64,000 bases of DNA from Photorhabdus sp. CRCIA-P01 (lineage in GTDB: Bacteria > Pseudomonadota > Gammaproteobacteria > Enterobacterales > Enterobacteriaceae): assembly GCF_003545805.1 (NCBI RefSeq), contig NZ_NMQR01000003.1, forward strand, positions 1-64,000, given 5' to 3'. How positions within the stretch are numbered: position 1 is the stretch's first letter; every line of letters starts with the position of its first letter. The notes under the pieces are model-generated. The model had not been told where the DNA came from and searched no databases. It worked only from the letters and a program-made list of their open reading frames with translations. The translations under genes and the position numbers were made by a program. This document shows, piece after piece, positions 1 through 10,038 of this stretch.

Positions 1-1
1 G

Positions 2-280
2 GATGGGGCGGGTTACAACAAAGCTCATCTTGTGAAGGAGTGGGCTTATGTTAGCAATATTGAGTTACATTACCTTCCTCCATACAGCCCAAATTTAAAC
101 CCGATAGAGCGATTATGGAAGGTCATGAATGAACAGGTTCGAAATAACCGTTATTTCGCTGATAAGCATGAATTTCGAGACAAAGTCTTCAAATTTTTCA
201 CCACAACGTTACCTGATATAGCGGACTCGCTGACGTCTAGAATTAACGACCATTTTCAGGTGCTAAAAACTGCATCTTGA
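2..280 (+). CDS. IS630-family transposase, C-terminal part (5' end outside window)
   Basis: The frame is open from base 2, so the GTG at 32 is probably internal. The product begins DGAGYNKAHLVKEWA and continues through YLPPYSPNLNPIERLWK, the hallmark of the C-terminal half of the DDE integrase fold in IS630/Tc1-mariner transposases. The Asp of DGAG and the Glu of NPIERLW are the last two catalytic acidic residues. About 92 residues are visible, compared with roughly 340 for a full transposase. The coding end lies only 14 bp before an ERIC element. Whether the element is intact cannot be judged because its left part lies outside the window. Confidence 0.8.
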   Translation, partial: DGAGYNKAHLVKEWAYVSNIELHYLPPYSPNLNPIERLWKVMNEQVRNNRYFADKHEFRDKVFKFFTTTLPDIADSLTSRINDHFQVLKTAS

Positions 281-293
281 AGTTTCTTGGGTA

Positions 294-420
294 TATACCG
301 AATAGATTTCGAGCCGCAGCGCGGCGGCAAGTGAACGAATCCCCAGGAGCATAGATAACGATGTGACTGGGGTGAGTGAAAGCAGCCAACAAAGCAGCAG
401 CTTGAAAGATGAAGGGTATA
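294..420 (+). repeat. ERIC element 1 (127 bp)
   Basis: This copy begins TATACC and ends GGGTATA. It contains the diagnostic core gaatccccaggagcatag, then gtgactggggtgag and the tail cttgaaagatgaagggtata. It lies between the IS630 gene and murJ. The length is the canonical 127 bp, but its left half (atttcgagccgcagcgcggc) differs from the commonest copy type in this window. Confidence 0.9.
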
Positions 421-515
421 TGCTTTAACTGTCAGTAGCTTAAAGTTAATATGTAACAGTTCGCTGTCGTACAGGCAGTTCGGAAATCAACTAATATGAT
501 TTTGAGATAAATACG

Positions 516-2054
516 ATGAATTTATTGAAATCGCTGGCTGCGGTTAGCTCTATGACCATGTTCTCTCGGGTTTTGGGCTTTATCCGAGATGCTATTATTG
601 CCCGCATATTTGGGGCAGGGGTTGCAGCGGATGCTTTTTTTGTTGCATTTAAATTGCCTAATTTACTGCGCCGTATTTTTGCGGAAGGCGCCTTTTCTCA
701 GGCATTTGTACCCATTTTGGCGGAATATAAGAACCAGCAAGGTGATGAAGCGACTCGGACGTTTATTGCTTATGTTTCCGGTATGCTGACGTTAATTCTG
801 GCAATTGTTACCGTACTGGGAGTTTTGGCGGCGCCGTGGGTGATTTATGTTACGGCACCAGGTTTTACCGATACCGCCGATAAATTTACTCTGACAACAA
901 ATCTGTTAAGAATGACTTTCCCCTATATTTTTCTGATATCACTGGCCTCGTTGGCAGGCGCGATATTAAATACCTGGAATCGATTTTCTGTTCCTGCCTT
1001 CGCTCCGACGTTACTTAATATCAGCATGATTGTGTTTGCATTATTTGTCGCCCCTTATTGTAATCCGCCGGTAATGGCGTTGGGTTGGGCGGTTGTCGCT
1101 GGAGGGATTTTGCAACTTTTATATCAGCTTCCTCATTTAAAAAAGATTGGCATGCTGGTATTACCACGTATTTCTTTCCGTGACAGTGGCGTATGGCGGG
1201 TTATGCGGCAGATGGGGCCAGCACTTTTTGGGGTTTCGGTCAGCCAGATTTCATTAATTATTAATACGATTTTCGCCTCATTTTTGGTGTCCGGTTCTGT
1301 CTCCTGGATGTATTACGCTGACCGTTTGATGGAATTACCTTCAGGTGTATTGGGTGTTGCGCTTGGGACAATTCTTTTGCCTTCACTGGCGAAAAGTTTT
1401 TCCAGTGGAAATCATGAGGAGTACACCAAATTAATGGATTGGGGGCTGAGGCTCTGTTGTTTGTTAGCGCTGCCTTGTGCTGTTGCTTTAGGTATGTTGG
1501 CGGAACCTTTAACAGTTTCTCTATTCCAATACGGTAATTTTACTGCATTTGATGCAGTAATGACCCAAAAAGCGTTAATTGCTTACTGTTTTGGACTGAT
1601 GGGGCTAATTATTGTCAAGGTGCTGGCACCGGGTTTTTATTCTCGTCGAGATATTAAAACCCCGGTGAAAATTGCGATTGTCACTTTGATTCTGACTCAG
1701 CTAATGAACCTTGCCTTTATTGGTCCACTGAAACATGCCGGGTTAGCCCTGTCTATCGGTCTGGCATCTTGTTTCAATGCTAGTATGCTTTACTGGCAAT
1801 TACGTAAGAAAAATATTTTTAAGCCGTTAGCGGGTTGGGGGGGGTTCTTATTTAAACTGGTTGTGGCAATTGCGGTAATGATTGCCGTATTAGCTGTTAC
1901 TTTGTGGTTGATGCCAGCATGGGAGCAGGGGAATATGGCTATGCGCCTGTTGCGATTGATGGTGGTGGTTATCGCCGGGGCAAGCAGCTATTTTGCTGCG
2001 TTGGTGCTGATGGGTTTTCGGCTAAAAGATTTTGCCCACCGCGGTTTTCAATAA
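516..2054 (+). CDS. murJ: Lipid II flippase MurJ
   Basis: This inner-membrane protein of the MOP superfamily flips undecaprenyl-linked lipid II to the periplasm for peptidoglycan synthesis. The 512-residue product matches the length of E. coli MurJ (511) and is hydrophobic throughout, as expected for about 14 membrane helices. The start [18 protein letters not shown] matches the E. coli N-terminus closely. The charged residues that line the cavity in E. coli MurJ (Arg18, Arg24, Asp39, Arg52) are all at equivalent positions. The segment [17 protein letters not shown] carries the conserved Arg of helix 8. It is monocistronic here, preceded by an ERIC and followed by argS on the other strand. 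Confidence 0.97.
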   Translation: MNLLKSLAAVSSMTMFSRVLGFIRDAIIARIFGAGVAADAFFVAFKLPNLLRRIFAEGAFSQAFVPILAEYKNQQGDEATRTFIAYVSGMLTLILAIVTVLGVLAAPWVIYVTAPGFTDTADKFTLTTNLLRMTFPYIFLISLASLAGAILNTWNRFSVPAFAPTLLNISMIVFALFVAPYCNPPVMALGWAVVAGGILQLLYQLPHLKKIGMLVLPRISFRDSGVWRVMRQMGPALFGVSVSQISLIINTIFASFLVSGSVSWMYYADRLMELPSGVLGVALGTILLPSLAKSFSSGNHEEYTKLMDWGLRLCCLLALPCAVALGMLAEPLTVSLFQYGNFTAFDAVMTQKALIAYCFGLMGLIIVKVLAPGFYSRRDIKTPVKIAIVTLILTQLMNLAFIGPLKHAGLALSIGLASCFNASMLYWQLRKKNIFKPLAGWGGFLFKLVVAIAVMIAVLAVTLWLMPAWEQGNMAMRLLRLMVVVIAGASSYFAALVLMGFRLKDFAHRGFQ

Positions 2055-2227
2055 ATTCAGGTGTTCTAGCAGTTATTCAGATTTAGGTAGAGTTTTAATG
2101 ATTGGAAATTGCTGGGATGCATTTCTTGCTAGGATTGAATACCAGATATAAAAAGATCTTAACAGGCGTGATAGAGAGGGGAATGTCCATATCACGCCAA
2201 TTCTTCAAACAAGTAACGATTATCCTG

Positions 2228-3958
2228 TTACATCCGCTCTACCGTCTCAATACCCAATGTATTCAGACCTTGCTTCAATGTCTTAGCGGTCAGGAGCGCC
2301 AGTTTCAGGCGGCTTTGACGCAACTCTTCGCTTTCCGCATTGAGGATCTGACAGTGTTCATAGAAACTGGAGAATAGACCAGCCAAATCGTACAGGTAAG
2401 CACACATCACATGTGGCGTACCTTCACGGGCGACGGTAGTGATGGTCTCTTCAAATTGTAACAAACGGGTGGCCAAGGTTTGTTCACGATCTTCATTTAG
2501 GATAATGGGTAGTGTCAGACTGCTTTCATCGATTTCGGCACGTTTGAAGATGGAAACGACACGAGTGTAAGCATATTGCATATAAGGCGCGGTATTGCCT
2601 TCAAAGGCGAGCATATTATCCCAATCGAAGATGTAATCTGTGGTGCGGCTCTTGGAAAGATCTGCATATTTCACGGCACCGATACCGACAGCGGCAACCA
2701 CTTTTTTCAATTCATCTTCTGGCATATCCGGGTTCTTTTCACGGATAAGGGTGTTGGCACGTTCAATCGCTTCATCCAATAGATCGGTCAATCTGACAGT
2801 ACCACCGGCGCGGGTTTTAAATGGTTTGCCATCTTTACCCAACATCATGCCGAACATATGGTGTTCTAGTGACACGGATTCTGGTACATAACCCGCTTTA
2901 CGAACGATGGTCCAGGCTTGCATCAAATGTTGATGTTGACGGGAATCGATGTAGTAAAGAACGCGGTCAGCGTGCAGGGTTTCATAACGGTATTTTGCGC
3001 AGGCGATATCGGTTGTGGTGTAAAGATAACCTCCATCCTTCTTTTGGATAATAACGCCCATCGGTTCACCTTCTTTGTTTTTATATTCATCAAGGTAAAC
3101 TACGGTTGCACCATCGCTTTCTACTGCCAGCCCTTGCTGTTTCAGATCAGCGACAATACCGGGCAGCAGATCGTTGTACAGACTTTCACCCATGACAGAA
3201 TCTTTAGTCAGCGTGACATTCAGACGATCATAGGTTTGCTGATTTTGGGCCATCGTGATATCCACTAGCTTGCGCCACATGGTACGGCAATATTCATCAC
3301 CGCCTTGCAGTTTTACTACATAGCCACGGGCGCGGAGGGCAAACTCTTCATCTTCATCGTAATGCTTTTTGGCTTCGCGATAGAAAGCTTCCAGATCGGA
3401 CAATGCCATATCGCTGGCATTTTCGTTTTGCACTTTTTCCAGATAGGCAATCAGCATACCGAACTGGGTTCCCCAGTCACCCACATGGTTAGCGCGGATA
3501 ACCTTATGACCGAGGAATTCAAGTGTACGAGCAGCAGCATCACCAATAATCGTGGAGCGCAAATGACCAACGTGCATCTGTTTCGCGACATTGGGGGCGG
3601 AATAATCGACAACAATAGTTTGTGGTTTGGCCGGAGTAACGCCCAGCTTTTCATCTTTCAGTGCAGTTTCGATATTTGCTGCAATCCACGCTTTATCAAG
3701 GAAAATGTTGATAAAGCCGGGGCCAGCGATTTCAACTTTACTGGCGATACCTTGCAGATCTAGCAGGTTAACGATTTTTTCTGCCAGTTGTCGGGGAGGC
3801 ATACCCACTTTTTTCGCGGCGGCCATAACACCATTGGCCTGATAATCGCCAAATTGCGCTTTCGCGGATTGGCGGATGTGAGCTTCGCTGTCGGCTGGAG
3901 CACCTGCTGCAATCAATGCTTGGCTGACTTTTTCTGAAAGAATCGCCTGAATATTCAC
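2228..3958 (-). CDS. argS: Arginyl-tRNA synthetase
   Basis: This class I aminoacyl-tRNA synthetase charges tRNA-Arg. The product is 576 residues, as expected for an enterobacterial ArgRS. An N-terminal tRNA-D-loop-binding domain (about 1-110) is followed by the catalytic domain with the HIGH-type signature [17 protein letters not shown] near residues 119-135. ArgRS of this type has no canonical KMSKS, and none is seen. The C-terminal anticodon-binding helical domain ends LGIETVERM. In E. coli argS is next to yecM and cutC; here those genes lie 5.5 kb away, so the neighbourhood has been rearranged or interrupted. Confidence 0.97.
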   Translation of the reverse strand: MNIQAILSEKVSQALIAAGAPADSEAHIRQSAKAQFGDYQANGVMAAAKKVGMPPRQLAEKIVNLLDLQGIASKVEIAGPGFINIFLDKAWIAANIETALKDEKLGVTPAKPQTIVVDYSAPNVAKQMHVGHLRSTIIGDAAARTLEFLGHKVIRANHVGDWGTQFGMLIAYLEKVQNENASDMALSDLEAFYREAKKHYDEDEEFALRARGYVVKLQGGDEYCRTMWRKLVDITMAQNQQTYDRLNVTLTKDSVMGESLYNDLLPGIVADLKQQGLAVESDGATVVYLDEYKNKEGEPMGVIIQKKDGGYLYTTTDIACAKYRYETLHADRVLYYIDSRQHQHLMQAWTIVRKAGYVPESVSLEHHMFGMMLGKDGKPFKTRAGGTVRLTDLLDEAIERANTLIREKNPDMPEDELKKVVAAVGIGAVKYADLSKSRTTDYIFDWDNMLAFEGNTAPYMQYAYTRVVSIFKRAEIDESSLTLPIILNEDREQTLATRLLQFEETITTVAREGTPHVMCAYLYDLAGLFSSFYEHCQILNAESEELRQSRLKLALLTAKTLKQGLNTLGIETVERM

Positions 3959-4145
3959 CTGGTTACCTTAAATGACGAACAAGAAATAGGTATATTGTAG
4001 CAAACAATATCCTTTGCAAAATGGTTCATAAGAAAAAACGGCGGGTTTTATACCATATTCGACACATGACATACCACTTTACTGTTGCTTTGTGCCAAGT
4101 TGCGAGGATAAAAAACGCGTTTTCTCGAAAAATCATGATCGTGAC

Positions 4146-4272
4146 TATACCCTATGGATTTTAAGATGCATCGCGACGGCAAGGGAGTGAATCCCCGGGA
4201 GCATAGATAACTATGTGACCGGGGTGAGCGAGTGTAGCCAACAAAGAGGCAACTTGAAAGATAACGGGTATA
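4146..4272 (+). repeat. ERIC element 2 (127 bp)
   Basis: TATACCC...GGGTATA ends, core gaatccccgggagcatagat, then gtgaccggggtgagcgag. It sits in the convergent-free gap between the argS promoter region and the 3' end of the cyclase-family gene. A further TA follows the right end, consistent with insertion at a TA target. The remainder of the argS upstream gap (3959-4145) shows no gene. Confidence 0.93.
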
Positions 4273-4312
4273 TAATGCCGTAATGAATATACGGCATCAG
4301 GGAGGGGAGCCG

Positions 4313-5050
4313 TTATGGGAGTATGGCAAACGAACGAACAGGAAAACCAGAGGCTTTGTTAGGTTTGGCCACGATATTAAAAATGACTGCACCACGTACA
4401 GGTACTTGGTCCAAATTAGCTAAAAGTTCTATCTGATAAGTATTTTGTTTTAATACATAATTTTCGCCTAACAATGAATTATTCTTTCTAAAATCTTTAG
4501 CGGAGTCGGTATCAAATGTTTCATGCCCAATGGATTTAACATGACGTTCTTCAAATAAGAACTTGAGGGCATCTATTCCCCATCCAGGTATTTGGTTATT
4601 GCCAGAATCATCTTTATTATCCATTTTCTCCTGAGATGGCCAGCGTTTACTCCAGTCAGTTCTGAGCGCAACGAAAGTACCCGCCTCAATAATTCCATAT
4701 TGTTCTTCAAATTTAAGAATATCTTCTTTAGAAAGTGAAAAATTAGGGTCCTGTTTTGCTCTTTCTGATTGATCAAGCACGATTAAAGGTAAAACCAGTT
4801 CTTTTAATTCCAGTTCATCCACGGAACGGCTATTAGGAACAAAATGGCAGGGAGCATCAAGGTGAGTCCCATATTGGCCGGGAAAAGAAAATTGCTGAAC
4901 AAAAAAGCCATCTTTATAATCAAACAGTGTTTTAAACTCGGCTGAATCCAACATAAAAAAGTGTGGAGAATCTTTATCGAAGCTATGTGTCAAATCGACC
5001 CATTTTTTCGACTTCAACAAAGTGAGTGCTTGTAAAATGCTATTTGACAT
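4313..5050 (-). CDS. Cyclase-family (kynurenine formamidase-like) metal-dependent hydrolase
   Basis: The product is 245 residues of the cyclase family (PF04199), which includes bacterial kynurenine formamidase and other metal-dependent amidohydrolases. The metal-binding signature GQYGTHLDAPCHF (HxGTHxDxPxH type) is intact, and the N-terminus WVDLTHSFDKDSPHF fits the family. I chose the ATG giving MSNSILQA because TGAGGT lies 7 bases upstream; an in-frame ATG four codons earlier lacks a good ribosome site. No kynureninase or tryptophan dioxygenase gene is adjacent, so the substrate is open. It stands alone between an ERIC and an AT-rich gap. Confidence 0.75.
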   Translation of the reverse strand: MSNSILQALTLLKSKKWVDLTHSFDKDSPHFFMLDSAEFKTLFDYKDGFFVQQFSFPGQYGTHLDAPCHFVPNSRSVDELELKELVLPLIVLDQSERAKQDPNFSLSKEDILKFEEQYGIIEAGTFVALRTDWSKRWPSQEKMDNKDDSGNNQIPGWGIDALKFLFEERHVKSIGHETFDTDSAKDFRKNNSLLGENYVLKQNTYQIELLANLDQVPVRGAVIFNIVAKPNKASGFPVRSFAILP

Positions 5051-5062
5051 AAAAAACCTCAT

Positions 5063-5503
5063 TTTTGATAATTTATTGATGTTATTTTTACCACTATTGC
5101 ATGATTAATGCTGTAAGATTTGTTGCCGTAAATAGTGATGTTCCTCATGTTTTATTCACTTTTATTGTTCCAATAATGAACATACGACATAAAGGCATAA
5201 TAGATTTAAAGGCGAAGGCGGGACTCGTCATTTCTGCCTGCTAAGGCTTATGTTAGACTCGTCAGGTACGAGCACAATAATAAAAAAATATATATTATAC
5301 GTTTTTTTGACATTATTCTTAATGTAATTTATTTTTATCTTGTTGTTATTTAATGTTTTTTATTTTCAGTGAATTTCGTTGATTAAAATTGAAAATCTTT
5401 TGCAAATTATTTGTTGAAATTTTTAATAAAAAAGAAATTAATATCGTTTATGATTTAATTAATCCTAAAAAGCTCATCAGCATTGACCTAAAAAGGAACT
5501 ATT
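5063..5503. other. AT-rich intergenic region without genes
   Basis: About 440 bases between the divergent cyclase-family gene and yceJ. It is strongly AT-rich with many T and A runs, and must hold the promoters of both flanking genes. No ORF, ERIC or clear operator palindrome is visible. Confidence 0.6.
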
Positions 5504-6058
5504 ATGCTTTGGAAGAATACTTCTAACCAATTTGGTCATTTATCCGTCCTTTTACACTGGCTGGTTGCATTGGTTGTGTATGGCATGTTTGCGCTAGGAC
5601 TGTGGATGGTGACGTTGGGGTATTACGATACGTGGTATCACAAGGCACCTGAAATTCATAAAAGCATCGGCATGTTGCTGCTGATAACGATGGTTGTGCG
5701 GGTTATTTGGCGTTTTGTTTCTCCACCACCCAAGCCATTAGCCAGTTATAGCCGCCTGATCAGAGTCAGCGCTGTTTTAATGCATATTCTGTTGTATATT
5801 TTACTGTTTGGCATTTTTATTAGTGGTTATTTAATTTCGACTGCTGATGGACAGCCGATTTCTGTCTTTGATTGGTTTACTGTGCCAGCCACATTAATGG
5901 GGCAGGGCGAACAGGCAGATATTGCCGGAATGATTCATCTTTACCTTGCTTGGGCGGTGGTAATTTTATCACTATTACATGCTGTTGCGGCATTAAAACA
6001 CCATTTTATTGACCGTGATGCAACCTTAAAACGGATGCTAGGTTTCCGTCCTGAATAA
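5504..6058 (+). CDS. yceJ: Cytochrome b561 family protein YceJ
   Basis: A four-helix di-haem inner-membrane cytochrome b561. Hydrophobic segments lie at about residues 15-40, 50-70, 88-112 and 143-165. Candidate haem-ligand histidines are in [10 protein letters not shown] (His17), the loop [11 protein letters not shown] (His49), and the later [10 protein letters not shown] and [12 protein letters not shown] ribosome site (AAAAAGGAAC) precedes the ATG. It lies 14 bases before yceI, as in E. coli, so the pair is almost certainly co-transcribed. The electron donor and acceptor are not established by the sequence. Confidence 0.9.
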   Translation: MLWKNTSNQFGHLSVLLHWLVALVVYGMFALGLWMVTLGYYDTWYHKAPEIHKSIGMLLLITMVVRVIWRFVSPPPKPLASYSRLIRVSAVLMHILLYILLFGIFISGYLISTADGQPISVFDWFTVPATLMGQGEQADIAGMIHLYLAWAVVILSLLHAVAALKHHFIDRDATLKRMLGFRPE

Positions 6059-6084
6059 TACAAAAGACGATTATGGAGAAGAAT

Positions 6085-6663
6085 ATGTTTAAGAAGACAT
6101 TACTTGGCTTGACAGCAGGCGCACTGTTAATGAGTGCAGGTTCAGCATTAGCAGCCAATTATAAATTTGATATACAAGGCCAGCATGCCTTTATTCAATT
6201 CCGTATTCAGCATTTGGGGTATAGCTGGTTATATGGGACATTTAAAGATTTTGATGGTTCTTTCACATTTGATGAGAAAAACCCGGCTGCGGATAAAATT
6301 GATGTGACAATCAAAACGGCTAGCTTGGATACTAACCACGCTGAACGTGATAAACACTTGCGCGGTAAGGATTTCTTTAATACAGATAAATACCCTGAAG
6401 CAAAATTCACTTCAACAGCAGTGAAAAAAGAAGGGGATAAATATGTTGTTACAGGTGATCTGACTTTAAATGGTGTGACAAAGCCGGTAACACTGAATGC
6501 AGAACTATTGGGTGAAGGTAAAGATCCGTGGGGCGGCTACCGTGCAGGTTTTGATGCTTACGGCAAAATCAAATTGAAAGATTTTAATTTCCAAAAAGAT
6601 TTGGGACCTAAATCACAAGAAGCGGAATTATTGATTTCTCTCGAAGGCGTTCGGGAAAAGTAA
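6085..6663 (+). CDS. yceI: Periplasmic YceI-family polyisoprenoid-binding protein
   Basis: A secreted lipocalin-like beta-barrel of the YceI family, whose members bind long isoprenoids such as ubiquinone-8. The start [19 protein letters not shown] has GGAG 7 bases upstream and gives 192 residues, close to E. coli YceI (191); an ATG four codons upstream overlaps that ribosome site. A Sec signal peptide ends around ALA-ANYKFD. The family body follows: [34 protein letters not shown], and [12 protein letters not shown]. It is the second gene of the yceJ-yceI pair, suggesting a joint role in membrane quinone or redox handling. Confidence 0.93.
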   Translation: MFKKTLLGLTAGALLMSAGSALAANYKFDIQGQHAFIQFRIQHLGYSWLYGTFKDFDGSFTFDEKNPAADKIDVTIKTASLDTNHAERDKHLRGKDFFNTDKYPEAKFTSTAVKKEGDKYVVTGDLTLNGVTKPVTLNAELLGEGKDPWGGYRAGFDAYGKIKLKDFNFQKDLGPKSQEAELLISLEGVREK

Positions 6664-6975
6664 TACGCTGATTACTTAACTCAGTGGTGTAATTTATTAA
6701 GGGCTGCGCATTGCGTGGCCTGTTTTATTGATAGGCAAAACCTTCTTTTCAGTTGATGTCACAGATGGTACTGTTGTTATATACAGTTTTGGTAATTGAT
6801 TGATTATGCGTGGTTTTTGGGTGGATAAGATCTTATTGCAGCTACATTAACCGAATAAAATATCAATATTGTGTTTTGTTTGGTGAATTACATGATGTTA
6901 TCAGATTGCTACAAGTATCACTTGCAAGTAAACTTAGTATAGAAACCGAGTGTTTATTGGTCGTTATAATTAAAT

Positions 6976-7102
6976 TATACCCAATGGATTTCAAGATGCA
7001 TCGCGACGGCAAGGGAGCGAATCCCTGGGAGCATAGATAACTATGTGACCGGGGTGAGTGAGTGCAGCCAACAAAGAGGCAACTTGAAAGATGACGGGTA
7101 TA
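6976..7102 (+). repeat. ERIC element 3 (127 bp)
   Basis: TATACCC...GGGTATA ends with core gaatccctgggagcatagat and gtgaccggggtgagtgag. It lies just upstream of the two-gene unit at 7138-8180, so it would be in that unit's leader if transcription starts upstream. The rest of the gap (6664-6975) holds no gene I can recognise. Confidence 0.93.
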
Positions 7103-7137
7103 TGTATTAATAATACGGAGAGTAAGGAGAGGGGGTT

Positions 7138-7356
7138 ATGTCATCATTTACAAAACTTATAGATAAGGCATATGTTTCTCCTGATAAAATTATTAGAGGA
7201 ACTGCCAAACTGATAAAGCCTGAAAGCGCCGCTACTGAAGACTGCTCTCAGAGGTTGCTGATCAGAAATGACGGCACTGTTATGATTAACAGAAAGAATA
7301 GTGATGTGATAGCGGCTTTTGAACATAATATAAAAGCGTTATCAAAGAGAAAATAA
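7138..7356 (+). CDS. Small protein of unknown function
   Basis: A 72-residue soluble protein that I do not recognise. It starts at ATG with a strong ribosome site (GAGAGGGGG). The C-terminal half (LLIRNDGTVMINRKNSDVI) looks like a short beta-rich module, and the end is basic (KALSKRK). It ends 5 bases before the next gene, so the two are probably translated from one mRNA and may work together. An ERIC lies 35 bases upstream of the start. Confidence 0.6.
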   Translation: MSSFTKLIDKAYVSPDKIIRGTAKLIKPESAATEDCSQRLLIRNDGTVMINRKNSDVIAAFEHNIKALSKRK

Positions 7357-7361
7357 CTATT

Positions 7362-8180
7362 ATGTGGCCTGTTTTTATTACCTTTGTTTTGATCTGTGGC
7401 TATAAATATATTGATAGCGACATACCATCAAAAATTGAGTTACAAAAAGCGCAAGGGTGGAATGCTTACTTTCAAGTGGCTTTAAAAGGCGGTGAGTTTT
7501 TGATCGCTGGTTTTGTCATGGCTGTATTTATTGATGTTCTGTTGTATTTAGCAATGTATATTATGAATGTACCTGCATATTTGGGCGCAAAATACACTCA
7601 GTTTACATTTGCTACAGACTTGAATGGGCTCAGATATGCCACCGCAAGCTTTTTCTCATGGATTGTAGTTATATCTACGGTTCTTATGAGTATAAGCCAA
7701 GCTTCAATCGCTAAAAACAGATCAGAAAACTATGCATACCGGATTAAAGCCATTAGGAATAATGCGAAAAAAGATTCTGTAAATGAATTATTACTAGAAT
7801 CCTTGGAGTGCGGTCTTCTCGTTATGGTTACTCTCAAATCTCGAAAGGTGTATGTTGGAATGGTTGATGAGGCGAAGTTTTACAATTTCCATACCCATTC
7901 AGATGCAATGGTATCAATTATACCATTTATAAGTGGATACCGTGATAAAGATAGCTTATCTTTTACCGTCGAGCATAATTATACGGATATTTATAGTAGA
8001 AAAGATATAACATTAAACTCTGAACCATTATCAGTATATCAATTCCGACATATATTACCGATAGACCAAATAGAATCTTTTTCTTTATTTGATGTAGATA
8101 CTTATATATCGTTTGAAGAAAAACATAGTAAGCATCCATTTGTAGAAAACAATCATAATAATGATGAGGCTGCTGTTTAA
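7362..8180 (+). CDS. Membrane-anchored protein of unknown function
   Basis: A 272-residue protein, unrecognised. Three hydrophobic stretches lie at about residues 1-13, 46-72 and 92-112, and the rest (about 120-272) is soluble. That domain contains LLESLECGLLVMVTLKSRKV followed by YVGMVDE, a short stretch resembling a small beta-barrel, and later IIPFISGYRDKD and LPIDQIESFSLFDVDTY. The end is Asn/His-rich. It starts 5 bases after the 72-residue gene, implying an operon. A sensor or effector anchored to the inner membrane is conceivable, but no catalytic motif supports a specific function. Confidence 0.6.
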   Translation: MWPVFITFVLICGYKYIDSDIPSKIELQKAQGWNAYFQVALKGGEFLIAGFVMAVFIDVLLYLAMYIMNVPAYLGAKYTQFTFATDLNGLRYATASFFSWIVVISTVLMSISQASIAKNRSENYAYRIKAIRNNAKKDSVNELLLESLECGLLVMVTLKSRKVYVGMVDEAKFYNFHTHSDAMVSIIPFISGYRDKDSLSFTVEHNYTDIYSRKDITLNSEPLSVYQFRHILPIDQIESFSLFDVDTYISFEEKHSKHPFVENNHNNDEAAV

Positions 8181-8284
8181 TGCGGTTTTTTTATCTGCCA
8201 AGTGAAATAATGTAATTTTTCACTTGGCATTTATATTAATGAGAATGTTTATTACTTTATTGGTAATACATATTCACGCGGTTT

Positions 8285-8662
8285 TTATATTACTTCCTTT
8301 AGAGGGGAATACCGAGATTCTATTATGACCTCGACTTGAAATTCACCTGAGTTATCGCCAAAAGTGCTCGGTACGTCATTGAATAAAAGTATTAATTCAC
8401 CATCTACAGGAACTGTTTTATGAAGTACTCCGTTGCCAATTGCAAACTTCTTGTTGGCGATCTTAGCGACGAGAGTGGCTATTGGTGAGGGCTGTGGATT
8501 AATAGGTAAAGGGCCATCAGGTGATGAAAATTCCACATTACTACGGCCATATTGCACCCATCCATGCGCAACAACCGAGATTGTATCTCCTTGTTTGAGA
8601 ATAAGTCCTGTGGGTTTACCGTTTGCAGCATTAGCTGGAACACTTCCTGACCAATTATACAT
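8285..8662 (-). CDS. PA-IL/LecA-like galactophilic lectin (PllA type)
   Basis: A 125-residue protein with the fold signature of Pseudomonas aeruginosa PA-IL (LecA), a calcium-dependent tetrameric galactose lectin. Matching stretches are LKQGDTISVVAHGWVQYG near the start and LLFNDVPSTFGDNSGEF near the end. The calcium ligands of PA-IL map to Tyr (QYG), Asp (NDVP), Thr and Asn (DNSG); one Asn ligand is Asp here. The PA-IL sugar contacts His50/Gln53 are not preserved, the region reading SSPDGPLP. The ATG at 8662 is chosen because AGAGGT lies 7 bases upstream. There is no signal peptide, as in LecA. P. luminescens is known to make a lectin of this class (PllA). Confidence 0.85.
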   Translation of the reverse strand: MYNWSGSVPANAANGKPTGLILKQGDTISVVAHGWVQYGRSNVEFSSPDGPLPINPQPSPIATLVAKIANKKFAIGNGVLHKTVPVDGELILLFNDVPSTFGDNSGEFQVEVIIESRYSPLKEVI

Positions 8663-9120
8663 AGTGTTACCTCTGAAATTATGTTTTATAGAAATAGTTT
8701 TGTCAAAGATTTTTACATATTTGACTGAAAGAAAATTTATATTTTTATGACGAAATGAGCAATGAAAAACATCATATATTGTGACCTGCGTTAATAACAA
8801 TAATAATTTTTATAGCGATGATTGATTTAATATTATAATTATTTTTTTTACTTTTGTTTTTCTATATAATCTTAATTTCATTTTGAAAATAAATTTATGG
8901 TTATTTTCGATTTAAATGATTATAACGAATAGTTGGAATAAAAGAGAATAATTCCTATTTTTAATTTCCTGATCTAATTATGCCGGAAAACCAGAATTGC
9001 TCTTAATTCCTATTATGTGCGGAAATTGTGTAAAATGGTTACATTAAGTTATTGATAGATAATGTTTCTTGCATGGAGCAGTTCAAAGTAGACGTTTCAC
9101 ACATCAGATTGTTGTTGATT
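8663..9120. other. AT-rich intergenic region without genes
   Basis: About 460 bases between the lectin start and an ERIC. It is very AT-rich and probably carries the lectin promoter near its left end. No ORF or operator that I can defend is visible. Confidence 0.55.
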
Positions 9121-9247
9121 TATACCCAATGGATTTCAAGATGGATCGCGACGGCAAGGGAGCGAATCCCCGGGAGCATAGATAACGATGTGACCGGGGT
9201 GAGTGAGTGCAGCCAACAAAGAGGCAACTTGAAAGATAACGGGTATA
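9121..9247 (+). repeat. ERIC element 4 (127 bp)
   Basis: TATACCC...GGGTATA ends, core gaatccccgggagcatagat, gtgaccggggtgagtgag. A further TA follows the right end. It lies upstream of yecM. Confidence 0.93.
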
Positions 9248-9459
9248 TAATATAAGGTATACAGGACGATCTGAGTAAAATAGGGTAATGAGAATTCATG
9301 GAGGTTATTGTAAGAGTCGTTGTGTTGGTGCCATCCAATTTCAATTATTACAAATTGAGAGTATCATTCGAGGTTTGAAATGGCGGCAAATTTTTAAAAT
9401 TCTTAGGCTGTTTGAGGCTAAGGAAAGTGACCAATCTATTGCATCTTAACTGGGATAAT

Positions 9460-10023
9460 ATGACACATTTTTCTTCTATTGTTGAATTACAGGATTTAGT
9501 GGCTGATCTAGCAATATTTGAGCAAAAATTGGCATGGTTCAAACAGCGGCTTAATTTGAATGTTGAGCCATATCAAGCTGATCATATCTCCTTACGTTGC
9601 CACGATATATCTGTAGCGGAGCGCTGGCGTAAAGGTTTTTTGCAATGTGGCGGTTTGATGTCAGAAAGTCTCATTAATGGGCGTCCAATCTGCTTGTTTG
9701 ATTTAGAACACCCAATCGCGGTGCTTAATTGGCAAATTGATTGTGTTGAATTGCCCTATCCTGGCAAGAAAACCTACTTGCATCAGGGATGGGAACATGT
9801 GGAGCTGGTGCTGCCCGTGGCGCCTGAAATGTTGTCAACAGCAGCAAAAGCATTATTACCGCAACCTTTGCCGGCAGGTTTTTCTGTCAAAGAGAGTCAG
9901 CCGAAAGGGGAACAAGAGCGGTTGCCTAATCCTACCTTAGCTATCACTGATAGTGAGATCACCGTCAAGTTTCACCCATTTACACTGCGTGAAATTGTTA
10001 AAAGTGAATGCCTAGCTACATGA
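9460..10023 (+). CDS. yecM: YecM, VOC-fold protein of unknown function
   Basis: A 187-residue protein matching E. coli YecM (188), which has a glyoxalase/VOC-like fold suggesting metal binding but no known reaction. Recognisable stretches are ADHISLRCHDISVAERW, NGRPICLFDLEHP, and GWEHVELVLPV. The ATG at 9460 gives the E. coli-like N-terminus (MTHFSSIVELQDLVADL); an upstream ATG in frame is unlikely. The last residues (IVKSECLAT) differ from those encoded by a second copy of the 3' end at 10761-10900. The C-terminus therefore seems to have been replaced when the higBA module arrived. Confidence 0.88.
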   Translation: MTHFSSIVELQDLVADLAIFEQKLAWFKQRLNLNVEPYQADHISLRCHDISVAERWRKGFLQCGGLMSESLINGRPICLFDLEHPIAVLNWQIDCVELPYPGKKTYLHQGWEHVELVLPVAPEMLSTAAKALLPQPLPAGFSVKESQPKGEQERLPNPTLAITDSEITVKFHPFTLREIVKSECLAT

Positions 10024-10038
10024 GTTAAAGTGATATCG

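Noticed and set aside
2102-3763. Several plus-strand open frames opposite argS
   Set aside because: They are antisense to a highly conserved gene and have no ribosome sites or recognisable products.
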